Assembly: GCF_014653275.1 (NCBI RefSeq)
Contig: NZ_BNAL01000016.1
Coordinates: forward strand, 1-61,440
DNA length: 61,440 bases
From: Deinococcus piscis
GTDB lineage: Bacteria > Deinococcota > Deinococci > Deinococcales > Deinococcaceae
Direction of reading: 5' to 3'
Part shown: in pieces, positions 20,281 to 32,414 of the stretch
Layout of the letters: every line of letters begins with the position of its first letter
Position numbering within the stretch: the stretch's first letter is position 1
Translations under genes and position numbers: made by a program
Notes under the pieces: generated by a model
The model's database searches: none
Told to the model about the DNA's origin: nothing
What the model saw: the letters and a program-made list of their open reading frames with translations, nothing else

Positions 20281-20823
20281 CTACGGTTCATGTGGGTCCT
20301 CAGGGCCACCGGGCTGCCAGATGTCCGGCCCCCAGGCGTGGCCGTAGCGGGCCAGCACCCGGCGCTCCAGCATCCGCGCCAGGCGGGTGTGGGGCAGGGC
20401 ATTGTCAACCAGTGGGTGAACCAAAATGGTATGCAGGCCAGCCAGGTTGCCGCCCAGCACATCGGTAAACAGTTGGTCCCCGACCATGCCCACCTGATAG
20501 GCGGGGAGGCCGAGCGCCGCAGCGGCGCGGCGAAATGATGCCGGGTAGGGCTTGCCCGCCATACCGACGCCTTCCAGCGCCAGGCGGCTGCGCCACTCCC
20601 CGGCCCGCTTGACCGTCGCGTTGCTCAGCAGCGCCAGCCGAATGCCGGAGCCGGATATCTCCTCCACCCAGCGGGCCGAGCGGGGAAAGTCGTCATAGGA
20701 GTGGTACGGGACCAAGGTGTTGTCCAGGTCCAGCAGCAACCCGCGCAGCCCACGGGCCGCCAGGAACTCCGGGGTGATGTCGGAGACGCTGCGAATCAGG
20801 TCATCGGGCCGCAGCAAGCTCAT
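20281..20823 (-). CDS. YqeG-family HAD phosphatase
   Basis: A 180-residue HAD superfamily phosphatase. Motif I is LLDLDNTLVPYHSYD, motif II LALLSNATVKR, the lysine of motif III KPYPASFRRA and motif IV GDQLFTDVLGGNLAG, all as in YqeG/phosphatidylglycerophosphatase-like proteins (PF09419). The start ATG 20823 overlaps the stop of the laccase-domain gene by 4 bases, so the pair is translationally coupled; longer readings run back through the laccase gene and were rejected. The substrate is not known from sequence. Confidence 0.87.
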   Translation of the reverse strand: MSLLRPDDLIRSVSDITPEFLAARGLRGLLLDLDNTLVPYHSYDDFPRSARWVEEISGSGIRLALLSNATVKRAGEWRSRLALEGVGMAGKPYPASFRRAAAALGLPAYQVGMVGDQLFTDVLGGNLAGLHTILVHPLVDNALPHTRLARMLERRVLARYGHAWGPDIWQPGGPEDPHEP

Positions 20824-21590
20824 GCGCCCACCTGCCCGCTGGCCTGTGGGCGCAGGCCGATCAAGCCCCACATTCGGCCCGTCACGCCCTGGTCGCGGCG
20901 GTACGAGTAAAAGTCGGGGTCGGTGCTGCATCCCCCTGCCTGCCACACATGCTGCGGCTGGATGCCCGCTTCGAGCAGAATCTGGCGGTTGGCCGCGCCC
21001 AGGTCCAGTTGGTGCGCTGCGGCAGGGCTGGAGTCATTCTCCGAACTGAGATGTTCCCCCAGCCCCGCTGCCCTGAACTGACCAGCGACTTCTTCGCCGA
21101 CGGCATACTGCGCGGCGCAGATGCCCACCCCCACCGCAGCGCGGGTGCGCTCCGGGCGGGCTCCCAGCTCGCACATGGCAGCCAGGGTGCGGGCGGCGAT
21201 GCGCCCAGCCGTGCCCCGCCAGCCTGCGTGTGCAGCACCGATGACCCCCGCTTCCTCATCGGCCAGCAAGATGGGGTAGCAGTCAGCCGTGCCGATGGCG
21301 AGCAGCAGGTCCGGGCTGTCCGTGACCAGGGCGTCGCCGGTCTGCACACCTGGGCGGGCAGAAAGCACGTCCAGGCCATGCACCTGTTCCAGCCGCGCCA
21401 CTTCGTGTAGCCCGTAGCCCAGCGCTCCGGCGGCCTGACGGCGGTTCTCAGCCACGAGCTGGGGGTCGTCCTGACGGTCATCCAGATTCAGCCCCGCAAA
21501 CGGCCCCTGCGACAGCCCGCCGCGGCGGGTTGTAAAGCCGTGCGGCAAGCGAATCAGAGGGCTGCGGATAAGCAAGGGAGTGCCTGACAC
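20820..21590 (-). CDS. Laccase-domain (YfiH/PgeF) purine nucleoside phosphorylase-like protein
   Basis: About 256 residues. Copper/zinc-site residues of the family are present: H in LEQVHGLDV, C in GTADCYPILLADE and H in IGAAHAGWRGTAGRI, followed by the family's R/Y-rich C-terminal SYRRDQGVTGRMWGLIGL. Relatives cleave adenosine/inosine or act on peptidoglycan precursors; the old name polyphenol oxidase is less apt. I chose GTG 21590 because -10 CATACT (21597-21602) ends 6 bases upstream; a GTG at 21638 would add 16 poorly conserved residues. It starts an operon with yqeG. Confidence 0.87.
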   Translation of the reverse strand: MSGTPLLIRSPLIRLPHGFTTRRGGLSQGPFAGLNLDDRQDDPQLVAENRRQAAGALGYGLHEVARLEQVHGLDVLSARPGVQTGDALVTDSPDLLLAIGTADCYPILLADEEAGVIGAAHAGWRGTAGRIAARTLAAMCELGARPERTRAAVGVGICAAQYAVGEEVAGQFRAAGLGEHLSSENDSSPAAAHQLDLGAANRQILLEAGIQPQHVWQAGGCSTDPDFYSYRRDQGVTGRMWGLIGLRPQASGQVGA

Positions 21591-21694
21591 CCCGGCAGTA
21601 TGCGGTGCCCGCTCTCTCGGTACTCTGACGCTGCTCACGTCCAGCCGTACTGGAGCGGCAAAAATTGGATGCGGTCCAAGAGGATGAAGTGCTC

Positions 21695-21700
21695 TAGACT
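21695..21700 (+). promoter_or_regulatory. -10 hexamer of leaderless fabI
   Basis: TAGACT ends 7 bases before ATG 21708 and no Shine-Dalgarno precedes the ATG. Confidence 0.6.
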
Positions 21701-21707
21701 TTGGCCC

Positions 21708-22526
21708 ATGAGTCTTAGCATTGATATGTCAGACAAGCGCGCCCTGGTCATGGGAGTGGCAAATGCCCGGTCCCTGGGCTGGTCCATCGCTGAGCGGCTG
21801 CTGGAAGCGGGCTGCCAGGTGGGCTTTTCTTATCAGGGTGAGCGCCTGCGGGGGGAACTGGAAAAGCTGACCACTGACCGCCCTGGCACCTGGATTCAGC
21901 AGTGCGACGCGACCAACGAAGATGACCTCCAGGCCCTGTTCCAGCGCGTCAAAGATGAATTCGGTGGGCTGGACTTTCTGGTTCACGCCATCGGCTTTGC
22001 GCCCAAGGCGGCGATGGATGGCCGCTTTATTGACACCACTTCGGACGACTGGAACACCGCGCTGAACGTGAGCGCCTACACGCTGGTCAGCGCTGTCCGC
22101 CACGCCGAGCCGCTGCTGCGCGACGGGGGCAGCATCATCAGCCTGACCTTCCAGGCGTCGCAGCGCGTGGTGCCCAAGTACAACGTGATGGGCGCAGCCA
22201 AAGCGGCCCTGGAAGCCTCGACCCGCTACCTGGCGGTAGAACTGGGTGAGCGCCAGATTCGCGTGAACACCATCAGCGCTGGCCCAATGCGGACCATTGC
22301 CGCCCGCTCGATTCCAGCATTTGCGATGCTGTACAGCAACGCCGCCGACAACGCCCCACTGGGCCGCAACCCCACCCCCGAAGAGGTGGGCAACCTGGGG
22401 CTGTACCTGCTGAGCGATCTGAGCACCGGCATCACCGGGCAGACCATCTATGTGGACAGCGGGGCCAGCATCGCCACCGTCAAGGCACCGCCTGCGGCGG
22501 GGGCCACCGCAGGCCACCAGGAATGA
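21708..22526 (+). CDS. fabI: Enoyl-ACP reductase FabI
   Basis: A 272-residue short-chain dehydrogenase that does the last reduction of each fatty-acid elongation round. It begins MSLSIDMSDKRALVMGVANARSLGW, with the FabI-type nucleotide motif GVANARSLGWSIA instead of the usual SDR TGxxxGxG. The catalytic Tyr and Lys are in PKYNVMGAAKAALEAS (Y-x6-K). The upstream tyrosine found in E. coli FabI (LTYLGAER) is phenylalanine here (LTFQASQR). The C-terminal ~20 residues are Ala/Pro-rich. Leaderless start as described for 21695-21700; ATG 21726 is an alternative. It is divergent from the laccase-domain gene. Confidence 0.93.
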   Translation: MSLSIDMSDKRALVMGVANARSLGWSIAERLLEAGCQVGFSYQGERLRGELEKLTTDRPGTWIQQCDATNEDDLQALFQRVKDEFGGLDFLVHAIGFAPKAAMDGRFIDTTSDDWNTALNVSAYTLVSAVRHAEPLLRDGGSIISLTFQASQRVVPKYNVMGAAKAALEASTRYLAVELGERQIRVNTISAGPMRTIAARSIPAFAMLYSNAADNAPLGRNPTPEEVGNLGLYLLSDLSTGITGQTIYVDSGASIATVKAPPAAGATAGHQE

Positions 22527-22578
22527 TTGGACGGCGCGGCCCGTCATATCTGGTTCTCAGACGGTTATCATCGGAAAC

Positions 22579-23049
22579 ATGACTTTTGCTTCCCGCCTGC
22601 CGCTGTTCCTCACGGTGCAGCGGCATCATCTCGAAACCTCGGCTGGTGACCACCCGGCCCTACCTCTTCTGCGTGAGCGGCTGCAACAGGCCCGAAGCGG
22701 CAGCGGCGCCATTTTGGTGCAGTGGGACGGTGGGCTGTTCCCCGGCGCTGCGGAGACTTTTTCACGCGGCTGGGTGCTGCACCCTGATATCCGCGCCGAG
22801 GAAGGCGACCTGCTGGTGCGGGCCAGCAGCAGCGACCCCTTTGCCGGGCAGCTGCCCGAGGGCGACAGCACCCTGGCGGCGCACCTCCAGGCGCTGGGCT
22901 GCACCGAGCTGGATGTGCTGGCCTTGCCCGGCTCTCCAGAGCTGGCGGCAGCGCAGGCACACGCTGCGGGCTACGGCCTGACACTGCATCTGCTGCCTTT
23001 GAAGGTCACGGACACTCCCGCCGAGCCGGACCACCCCTCGGCCCACTGA
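22579..23049 (+). CDS. Isochorismatase-fold protein lacking catalytic triad
   Basis: A 156-residue protein. The order of segments follows cysteine hydrolases of the isochorismatase family: a first strand PLFLTVQRHHL, GAILVQWDGGLF, the loop GDLLVRASSSDPFAGQLPEG (compare the K-x-x-S/F-F pattern), LQALGCTELDVLALPGSPELAAAQAHAAGYGL in place of the 'GxxTDxCVxxTAxDAxxxGY' stretch. The Asp of strand 1 is Thr, the Lys is replaced by Arg or shifted, and the nucleophile Cys is absent from its place, so hydrolase activity is unlikely. -10 TATCAT (22566-22571) ends 7 bases before the ATG. Assignment is by pattern only. Confidence 0.6.
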   Translation: MTFASRLPLFLTVQRHHLETSAGDHPALPLLRERLQQARSGSGAILVQWDGGLFPGAAETFSRGWVLHPDIRAEEGDLLVRASSSDPFAGQLPEGDSTLAAHLQALGCTELDVLALPGSPELAAAQAHAAGYGLTLHLLPLKVTDTPAEPDHPSAH

Positions 23050-23092
23050 GCTGCGCCCTCTGCATTTCTCCGACTTTCCGACAGGAGGCTCC

Positions 23093-24160
23093 ATGAACAC
23101 CCTTAAACGTCAAGACCTGCCTCTGCTGGACCTCGACTACATCCTGGACGTGCTGATTCGGCTGCTGGACACGCCCAGCCCCACCGGCTTTACAGAAGCT
23201 GCCGTCCAGCTCATTGAGGCCGAACTGGCCACGATGGGGGTCAGCAGTGTCCGCAGCCGCAAAGGGGCGCTGAGCTGGGAGGTGGCTGGCCGCCGCGAAG
23301 GGCATATCACCTTCAGCGGGCATGTAGATACCCTGGGCGCCATGGTCAAAGCCATCAAGCCGTCGGGCCGCTTGGCGCTGAGCATGCTGGGCAGCTATGA
23401 CTGGGCCACCACTGAGGGTGAAGATATCAAGGTCCACACCCAGTCGGGCCGCGTACTCACCGGCACAGTGGTGAACATCAAGCAAAGCGGCCACGTTCAC
23501 GGCCCGGCCCTGCGCGAACTGAAGCGCGACGCCGCTGCGATGGAAGTGCGCCTGGACGAAGTGACCGCCTCGGCCAGTGAAACGCGGGTGCTGGGGGTTG
23601 AGGTGGGCGATTTCGTGTCGCTGGACGCCCGGCCCCGGCTGATGCCGTCCGGCTATCTCAAGTCACGCCACATCGACAACAAGGCGGCGGTGGCGCTGTT
23701 CCTGGCGCTGACCCGCACGCTGCTGGAGACTGCGCCGGAGCGCACGGTCGCCTTTCATGTGACCACCTACGAGGAAGTCGGTCACGGTGCCGCTACCGGT
23801 ATCCCGCCCCACACGGATGAACTGATCGCGGTGGATATGGCGGCTGTGGGCGAGGGCCAGACCAGTTCCGAGCACCACTGCACCCTGTGTGTCGCCGACA
23901 GCGGCGGCCCCTACGACCACGCTCTGAGCAGCCGGTTGCGGCAGGTGGCCGCAGGCTGCGGAGTGGACCTCAAGGTAGACATCTACCCCTACTACGCTTC
24001 GGACGGCACCGCCGCTTGGCGGGCAGGCGGCGACTTTCCAGTGGCCCTGATTGGCCCTGGGGTGGACGCCAGCCACGCCTACGAGCGCACCCATACCCAG
24101 GCGCTTGAGCAGACCGGACGGCTGATGTTGGCCTACGCCCTGGAAGAGAGCGGAAGCTAA
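23093..24160 (+). CDS. M42-family metallo-aminopeptidase
   Basis: A 355-residue cytoplasmic peptidase. Metal and catalytic residues appear in order: H and D in FSGHVDTLGAMV, D in SRHIDNKAAVALFLAL, catalytic EE in TYEEVGHGAATG, D in LIAVDMAAVGEG, and His near GVDASHAYERTHT. M42 enzymes (FrvX, glutamyl/deblocking aminopeptidases) form dodecameric particles that trim peptides. GGAGG 7 bases before ATG 23093 is a clear ribosome site, so unlike several neighbours it has a leader. It follows the isochorismatase-like gene by 43 bp and may be cotranscribed with it. Confidence 0.9.
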   Translation: MNTLKRQDLPLLDLDYILDVLIRLLDTPSPTGFTEAAVQLIEAELATMGVSSVRSRKGALSWEVAGRREGHITFSGHVDTLGAMVKAIKPSGRLALSMLGSYDWATTEGEDIKVHTQSGRVLTGTVVNIKQSGHVHGPALRELKRDAAAMEVRLDEVTASASETRVLGVEVGDFVSLDARPRLMPSGYLKSRHIDNKAAVALFLALTRTLLETAPERTVAFHVTTYEEVGHGAATGIPPHTDELIAVDMAAVGEGQTSSEHHCTLCVADSGGPYDHALSSRLRQVAAGCGVDLKVDIYPYYASDGTAAWRAGGDFPVALIGPGVDASHAYERTHTQALEQTGRLMLAYALEESGS

Positions 24161-24176
24161 AGCTATTGGCTGCGGC

Positions 24177-24235
24177 GCAGCATTGTAGGTCCAAGTAGAG
24201 TGGCGCAGGGAGAAGCACCCGGTGTCACTCTAGCT
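24177..24235. repeat. Dispersed 59-bp element, copy C
   Basis: It starts GCAGCATTGTAGGTCCAAGT, with inverted repeat TAGAGTG (24196-24202) / CACTCTA (24226-24232). The distance between arms equals copy A. It begins 16 bp beyond the M42 peptidase stop. Confidence 0.65.
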
Positions 24236-24427
24236 TTCTGTCCTGCGGAGCGTGTTGCACGCGCTTTGCTCGCGCGTAGGCTGCACCTCCTGTAATCATC
24301 TGACTCTTTCACTCTGTTTAGGAACTGCTGAGAAACACACCGGCAGGCGTCACACGTCACGTTTGCGCCAGGGGAGCATGCCATCCTAAAGGCCCATCCC
24401 TAATTCCCCGTTCAGAGGAGGTTTTTT

Positions 24428-24670
24428 ATGACCATGCAAGCGACTGGCCCCTATGACCGTCCCCCCATGCCTGCCGGTGAACCAACGGACATGCCCGCGC
24501 CCCGTCCGGAGCAGATGCCCGGCCAGGACACCGACCCGGTGCCGATGCAGGACCCGCCCACCAACCCCGACACTCCGGGGATGCCCACGCCGGACGCCCC
24601 CAGCAACCCGGATACCCCTGGCCTGCCTGACCCTATGCCCGGTGCCCCCACCCCAATGCCCGCAATGTGA
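24428..24670 (+). CDS. 80-residue Pro/Asp/Met-rich protein
   Basis: A low-complexity, acidic product ([17 protein letters not shown] at the start) with near repeats [14 protein letters not shown] and [14 protein letters not shown]. No membrane segment, signal peptide or known domain is visible, and it should be unfolded. The ribosome site is the strongest in the window, GAGGAGG followed by TTTTTT and ATG, so it is very likely a real and well-translated gene. It lies between the M42 peptidase and a convergent metallopeptidase gene and ends just before a strong bidirectional hairpin. Function unknown. Confidence 0.7.
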   Translation: MTMQATGPYDRPPMPAGEPTDMPAPRPEQMPGQDTDPVPMQDPPTNPDTPGMPTPDAPSNPDTPGLPDPMPGAPTPMPAM

Positions 24671-24673
24671 CTT

Positions 24674-24707
24674 TGTGATTCTTGGCAAGCTGTGATTCTC
24701 GGCAAGC
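24674..24707. repeat. Tandem 17-bp duplication
   Basis: TGTGATTCTTGGCAAGC (24674-24690) is followed directly by TGTGATTCTCGGCAAGC (24691-24707), one mismatch, just after the Pro-rich gene and before the hairpin. Confidence 0.75.
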
Positions 24708-24740
24708 AGGCCCCGCCCCCTTCTGAAGAGGGCGGGGCCT
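24708..24740. terminator. Bidirectional GC-rich terminator hairpin
   Basis: AGGCCCCGCCC (24708-24718) pairs perfectly with GGGCGGGGCCT (24730-24740). It sits between convergent genes ending at 24670 and 24755. No long T tract. Confidence 0.7.
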
Positions 24741-24754
24741 ACTCACTGCTCTAG

Positions 24755-25606
24755 TTACAGCTGGCTGTAGTCCTGGTTGAAGGTCTCGCACTGGTCGGCG
24801 TCGCCGCTCTGGAAGCCCTTCATAAACCAGTTCACCCGCTGCTCGGACGTGCCGTGGGTAAACGAATCGGGCTGTACATAGCCGCGCCCACGCGACTGCA
24901 AGGTGTCGTCCCCGATGGCGGCGGCGGTGTCCACCGCTTCGCGCACGTCGTCCTGGGTCAACTGAGCCAGGCTGGAAACCCGCTTGCCCCACACACCCGC
25001 GAAGCAGTCGGCCTGAAGCTCCATGCGCACGCTGAGCTGGTTCCCCTGGACTTCGGGCAGACGCTGTTGCTGACGCTGCACCTGATCGGCAATGCCCAGC
25101 TCGTTCTGGATGTGGTGGCCGACTTCGTGCGCAATCACGTAGGAATACGCAAAGTCGCCGCCACCACCCAGCTGCTGCTGCATTTCGCTAAAGAAGCTGG
25201 GGTCCAGATATACGGTGCTGTCCAGCGGGCAATAAAAAGGGCCGACGCCACTGGTGCCGGTGCCGCAGGCCGTCTGGGTCTGACCGCTAAACCGCACGAA
25301 GTTGGGCGAGTTGTATTGCAGGCCCTCCTCGGTGAAAATTTCTGCCCAGACCTTGTCGGTGCTGCCCGCAATCGAATTGAGGAACTGGCTGAGTTCGTCA
25401 TTCTGAGCGGTCTGTGCCTGGGGCTGAGGTTGCTCGGTCTGCACCAGGCCCGTCTCCGTGATGATGCGCGGGTCAATTCCGAAAAAGGCAGCCACCAGCA
25501 TCAGGAGGAGGCCCCCTATTCCGCCGACGACCAGGCCGCCGCCTCCACCGCCCCCGCCTCTGTTCTCAAATCCACGGCCACTGCCAGGAAGATTTTTCCA
25601 TTCCAT
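24755..25606 (-). CDS. YpfJ-type neutral zinc metallopeptidase
   Basis: A 283-residue membrane-anchored protein of the KPN_02809/YpfJ family. A short N-terminal Gly-rich stretch ([20 protein letters not shown]) leads into a helix ([12 protein letters not shown]), then an outside domain with [17 protein letters not shown], the zinc motif [17 protein letters not shown] (HExxH) and [12 protein letters not shown] with the third-ligand region. It ends FNQDYSQL. The physiological substrate is unknown for the family. Upstream, three AGTCA direct repeats lie between it and the RND gene stop. Confidence 0.88.
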   Translation of the reverse strand: MEWKNLPGSGRGFENRGGGGGGGGLVVGGIGGLLLMLVAAFFGIDPRIITETGLVQTEQPQPQAQTAQNDELSQFLNSIAGSTDKVWAEIFTEEGLQYNSPNFVRFSGQTQTACGTGTSGVGPFYCPLDSTVYLDPSFFSEMQQQLGGGGDFAYSYVIAHEVGHHIQNELGIADQVQRQQQRLPEVQGNQLSVRMELQADCFAGVWGKRVSSLAQLTQDDVREAVDTAAAIGDDTLQSRGRGYVQPDSFTHGTSEQRVNWFMKGFQSGDADQCETFNQDYSQL

Positions 25607-25780
25607 AGTCTTTCGTTTGCTCCTTGTGCGGCGGTGCCCAGCGGGCCGTGCGCCTCCATCGGTAGTCCACTGCGGGAGCCTAGCCCACGGCGTGCGGGCG
25701 TCCCGGCTCCCTTTTCCTGTCTGGTCTACCTGCCACAGTGTAGCGGCGCAGCTCCCACAGGTGCTGACGCCGCATTTAGA

Positions 25781-25803
25781 AGTCAGGAAAAGTCAAGAAA
25801 AAG

Positions 25804-25806
<3 letters not shown>
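25781..25806. repeat. Three phased AGTCA(A/G) direct repeats
   Basis: AGTCAGG, AGTCAAG and AGTCAAC occur at ~10-11-bp steps, about one helical turn, in the gap upstream of the metallopeptidase gene and overlapping the RND gene stop. On the minus strand they read TTGACT, like -35 elements. Confidence 0.4.
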
Positions 25807-29309
<3,503 letters not shown>

Positions 29310-29313
<4 letters not shown>

Positions 29314-30560
29314 TCGCCGCCGCCTGACACGCCTGACTGCACCGCAACGCGGGAACCGTCCTGCAAGGAGCTGGGCACCGGATAAATCAGCCGGTCACCA
29401 TCCTGAAGGCCGCTGACCGCCACCTGGCCGTCGCTTTCGGCCAGCACTTCGACGGGCACCCGGCGGGCCTCGTCTCCCTCGGCCACATACACATAGTTTT
29501 CACTGCCCGATACACTCAGGGCGCGGCTTGGCACCAAGACGCCGCCCGCCAGCTCCAGCCGGTAACGCAGCTGCACCGTGGCCCCCGGCGGAATGGCTTC
29601 GCCGCCCTGGATGCGGGCCCGTAGCGGCACCTGACGGTCCTCGCCTGCGATGCGCTCGCCGCCTTCCACCACAGCCACGTAGTTGACGCCACCGTAGCCC
29701 AGATTCAGGCGGGTGCCGGGAGTCAGCTGCGCAGCGTCCTGCGGAGACACGCCAAAGGCCGCCCGCACCGAGGAGGTGTCCACCAGCCGGAACACCGGGC
29801 TTCCCTGCGCGGCGAATTCACCCGGCTGTACCAGGTGCGCACTCACCGTCCCTGCAAACGGAGCCGTCACCCTGGCCCGCTGGATCCGGTCCTCGGCCTG
29901 GGTCACAGCCGCCTGCGCAGCGTCCACCTGCGCAGAAAGCAGCTCTAGATTGGTTCCCGTGGCGGTGCCTGCACGGTTGGCACTCAGGGCCGCCTGCGCC
30001 TGGGCCAGTCCGGCGCGGGCCTGGGTCACGCGGTCACGCGCAGCGTCGAGGGCCGACTGCGGTGTGCCGCTGGCCTCTTGGGCGCGGTTCAGTTCCTGCT
30101 GGGCCAGATTCAGACTGGACTGCGCTGCCGTCACCGACGCTTCCAGTGCTCCAGCATTCTGGCTGAGGCTCTGGCGGGCCGAGGCGTAGCCGATGCGGGC
30201 CTGCTCCAACTGGGCGCGGGCATTCTGGGCTGCCTGCTGAGCGTCAGTATCGTCCAGGCGGGCCACCACAGCTCCGGCAGCCACACTTTCACCCTCGGCC
30301 ACCTCGTAGCGCAGCAGGGCTCCGCTGGTCAGTGCCGCGACATTGCTGGTGCGGCTGGCCTGGGCGGTGCCGGTGACGCGGCGCTCGGTCCGGAGGGTAC
30401 CTTCCTGCACCGTGAGCACCTGAACCGGCTGGGCGACCACTTTGGGCGGCGGCGCGGCCACATCTACGCGGGCGGGCTGGGCTCCGGGCTCGGCGGGGCG
30501 GCACCCACTCAGGCCGGGGGCCAGCAGCGCCAGGAGGAGAAAAGGGGTCAACTGTTTCAT
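29310..30560 (-). CDS. RND membrane-fusion lipoprotein (HlyD family)
   Basis: A 416-residue periplasmic adaptor. ATG 30560 begins [20 protein letters not shown], a lipoprotein signal with lipobox LSGC. The barrel-sandwich part contains [25 protein letters not shown] and later [25 protein letters not shown], flanking a long alpha-hairpin rich in Ala/Gln (residues ~110-210). It should link the RND permease to an outer-membrane channel; no TolC-like gene is in the window. It overlaps the permease by 4 bases and lies 79 bp after tetR. Confidence 0.92.
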
Positions 30561-30639
30561 AGGGCACCTGCCAACAAGGGAAAAACTGTCCACACAGCAG
30601 CCAGTGTGGTCAAGGATGGGTCGGTTTTCAAGTGTTTGC

Positions 30640-31245
30640 TCATTTTGTTCCCTCGCCAAAAGCCATTCCCGGCCACAGCAGGTCAAATAGCCCCCGCACG
30701 AAGCGGCCCGGGTCGCGCGGCCCCGCAGGAGCAGCAGGCATCCGCCCCTGCTGAAGCCACTGACTGAGCGCTCCGGTGATGGTGAGGGCAGTGAGCTCGG
30801 TGTCCAGCGGACGCAGCCGCCCCAGCTCCAGCTCGGCACGCAGGTAGTCGGCCAGTGCGCCTGTGTCCTGCGCCAGCGGGTTGCCGAGCCGCGCCAGCAG
30901 CGGATTGTGTTCGGGAGCGTGCCCGCGTGAAAACACCAGCATCAGCGCGTCCAGCAGGTCCTGGGCTTCGCGCAGGTAGCTCATGCCGCAGCGTTCCAGA
31001 TTGCCGCGCACGTCACCCTGTCCCACTTGCTGGAGCAATTCCGTGCGCCAGCGGCCATAGCGGCTCAGGCCGATGGCTTCCTCGAACAGCTCCTCCTTGG
31101 TGGCAAAGCGGCTAAACAGGGTGCCTTCGGAAATGCCCGCCCGGCGCGCGATTTCAGCAGTACTCACGCCCACACCTTGCTCCAGAAATGCACTGCGGGC
31201 CGCGGCCACCAGGGCTTCAGTCTCGATAATTTTGGGCCTTGCCAT
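30640..31245 (-). CDS. TetR/AcrR-family repressor
   Basis: A 201-residue regulator. The N-terminal helix-turn-helix is clear: ALVAAARSAFLEQGVGVSTAEIARRAGISEGTLFSRFATKEELFEEAI. The ~150-residue C-terminal ligand domain is typical of efflux regulators. It is the first gene before the fusion protein and permease, so it probably represses that operon and responds to a pumped compound. A 14-bp imperfect palindrome sits right at its start (31249-31262). ATG 31245 was preferred to ATG 31263 because -10 CATACT ends 5 bases before the former and lies inside the palindrome. Confidence 0.88.
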   Translation of the reverse strand: MARPKIIETEALVAAARSAFLEQGVGVSTAEIARRAGISEGTLFSRFATKEELFEEAIGLSRYGRWRTELLQQVGQGDVRGNLERCGMSYLREAQDLLDALMLVFSRGHAPEHNPLLARLGNPLAQDTGALADYLRAELELGRLRPLDTELTALTITGALSQWLQQGRMPAAPAGPRDPGRFVRGLFDLLWPGMAFGEGTK

Positions 31246-31248
31246 ACC

Positions 31249-31262
31249 TGAGTATGCACTCA
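31249..31262. promoter_or_regulatory. Candidate TetR operator overlapping -10
   Basis: TGAGTATGCACTCA has 5-bp inverted arms (TGAGT/ACTCA) around a 4-bp centre and covers the -10 CATACT of the regulator gene (minus strand), as expected for autorepression. Confidence 0.45.
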
Positions 31263-31308
31263 TTTAGGCTGGCAAAACTGTCACCGTATAGGCGGCGCGG
31301 CTTTGTGT

Positions 31309-32343
31309 TCAGTCGAGCACATGGGCGGAGCCCATCACTTCGGCAGCCACCCGCGTGCCTTCGGCCCAAAGCGGTTCGCCAGCGGGCCGCAGCACCAGCA
31401 GGTCCTGGGCGCTGCCCCCCTCTCCCAGCCGCAGAGTATAGGCCACCGACGGCCCCCGGAATTCGCGGCTAAGCACTTCGGCGGGACCGGCTGGGTCCGC
31501 GTTCAGGCGCAGCTGCTCAGGGCGCAGGCACAGCATGGCCGTGCCCTGCAACGGGCGGCTGAGCGGCACGCGGCCCAGGGCACACTCGGCGGTGTCCCCC
31601 TGGGCCGCAGCAGTCAGCAAGTTGGCGCGGCCCAGAAAATTTGCCACGAAAGCGGTGCGCGGCGCAGCATAGACCTCAGCAGGCGGACCGGCCTGCTCCA
31701 CTGCGCCTGCCCGCATCACCACCACACGGTCACTAAAGGCCAAAGCCTCTTCCTGATCGTGCGTGACCAGCAGCGCCGCCGTGCCGCTCTGACGCAAAAT
31801 GGCGCGCACCTCGGCGCGGGTGGAGTGGCGCAGTGAAGCGTCCAGATTGGAAAAAGGCTCGTCGAGCAGCAGCAGGGCTGGGCGAACGGCCAGGGCGCGG
31901 GCCAGCGCCACGCGCTGCTGCTGACCGCCACTCAGCTGGTGCGGCATTCGGCCTTCAAACACAGTCAGGCCCACCAGAGCCAGGGTGTCCTGCGCCCGCT
32001 GGCGGCGCTCGGCGGCGGGCAAGGCGCGCAGACCAAACAGCACATTGTCCAGCACGCTGAGGTGCGGAAACAGCGCGTAATCCTGAAAGACCAGCCCCAT
32101 CCCGCGCCGCTCGGGGGGCAGCGGCGTGATGTCCTGACCGCGCAGGGCCACCTGGCCTCCGTCCGGCGCTTCCAGCCCAGCAATCAGGCGCAGGGTGGTC
32201 GTCTTGCCGCAGCCCGAAGGCCCCAGCAGCGTGACCAGCTCACCCTCCCCCACATCCAGATTCAGGTGCTGCACCACCGGCGGCAGGCCAGGGCCGTAGC
32301 TTTTGGTCAGGTCACGCAGGGACAGCAGGGGCATTTGGGTCAT
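31309..32343 (-). CDS. fbpC: Ferric iron ABC transporter ATP-binding protein (FbpC-like)
   Basis: A 344-residue ATPase: Walker A LLGPSGCGKTTTLRLIAGL, Q-loop FQDYALFPHLSVLDN, signature LSGGQQQRVALARAL, Walker B LLLLDEPFSNLD, H-loop LLVTHDQEEALAFSDRV. The C-terminal ~100 residues form a TOBE-type regulatory domain (LRPEQLRLNADPAGPAEVL). It lies 71 bp after the permease gene and belongs with the FbpA-type binding protein upstream, which supports iron rather than spermidine or sulfate as substrate. Confidence 0.88.
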   Translation of the reverse strand: MTQMPLLSLRDLTKSYGPGLPPVVQHLNLDVGEGELVTLLGPSGCGKTTTLRLIAGLEAPDGGQVALRGQDITPLPPERRGMGLVFQDYALFPHLSVLDNVLFGLRALPAAERRQRAQDTLALVGLTVFEGRMPHQLSGGQQQRVALARALAVRPALLLLDEPFSNLDASLRHSTRAEVRAILRQSGTAALLVTHDQEEALAFSDRVVVMRAGAVEQAGPPAEVYAAPRTAFVANFLGRANLLTAAAQGDTAECALGRVPLSRPLQGTAMLCLRPEQLRLNADPAGPAEVLSREFRGPSVAYTLRLGEGGSAQDLLVLRPAGEPLWAEGTRVAAEVMGSAHVLD

Positions 32344-32414
32344 AGGTTCACTCTTTCAGAGGGGCAGTGTTCAAGGGAGCTGGATTCCAGGGAGCAAGGA
32401 GCTGAGGCGGGAGG

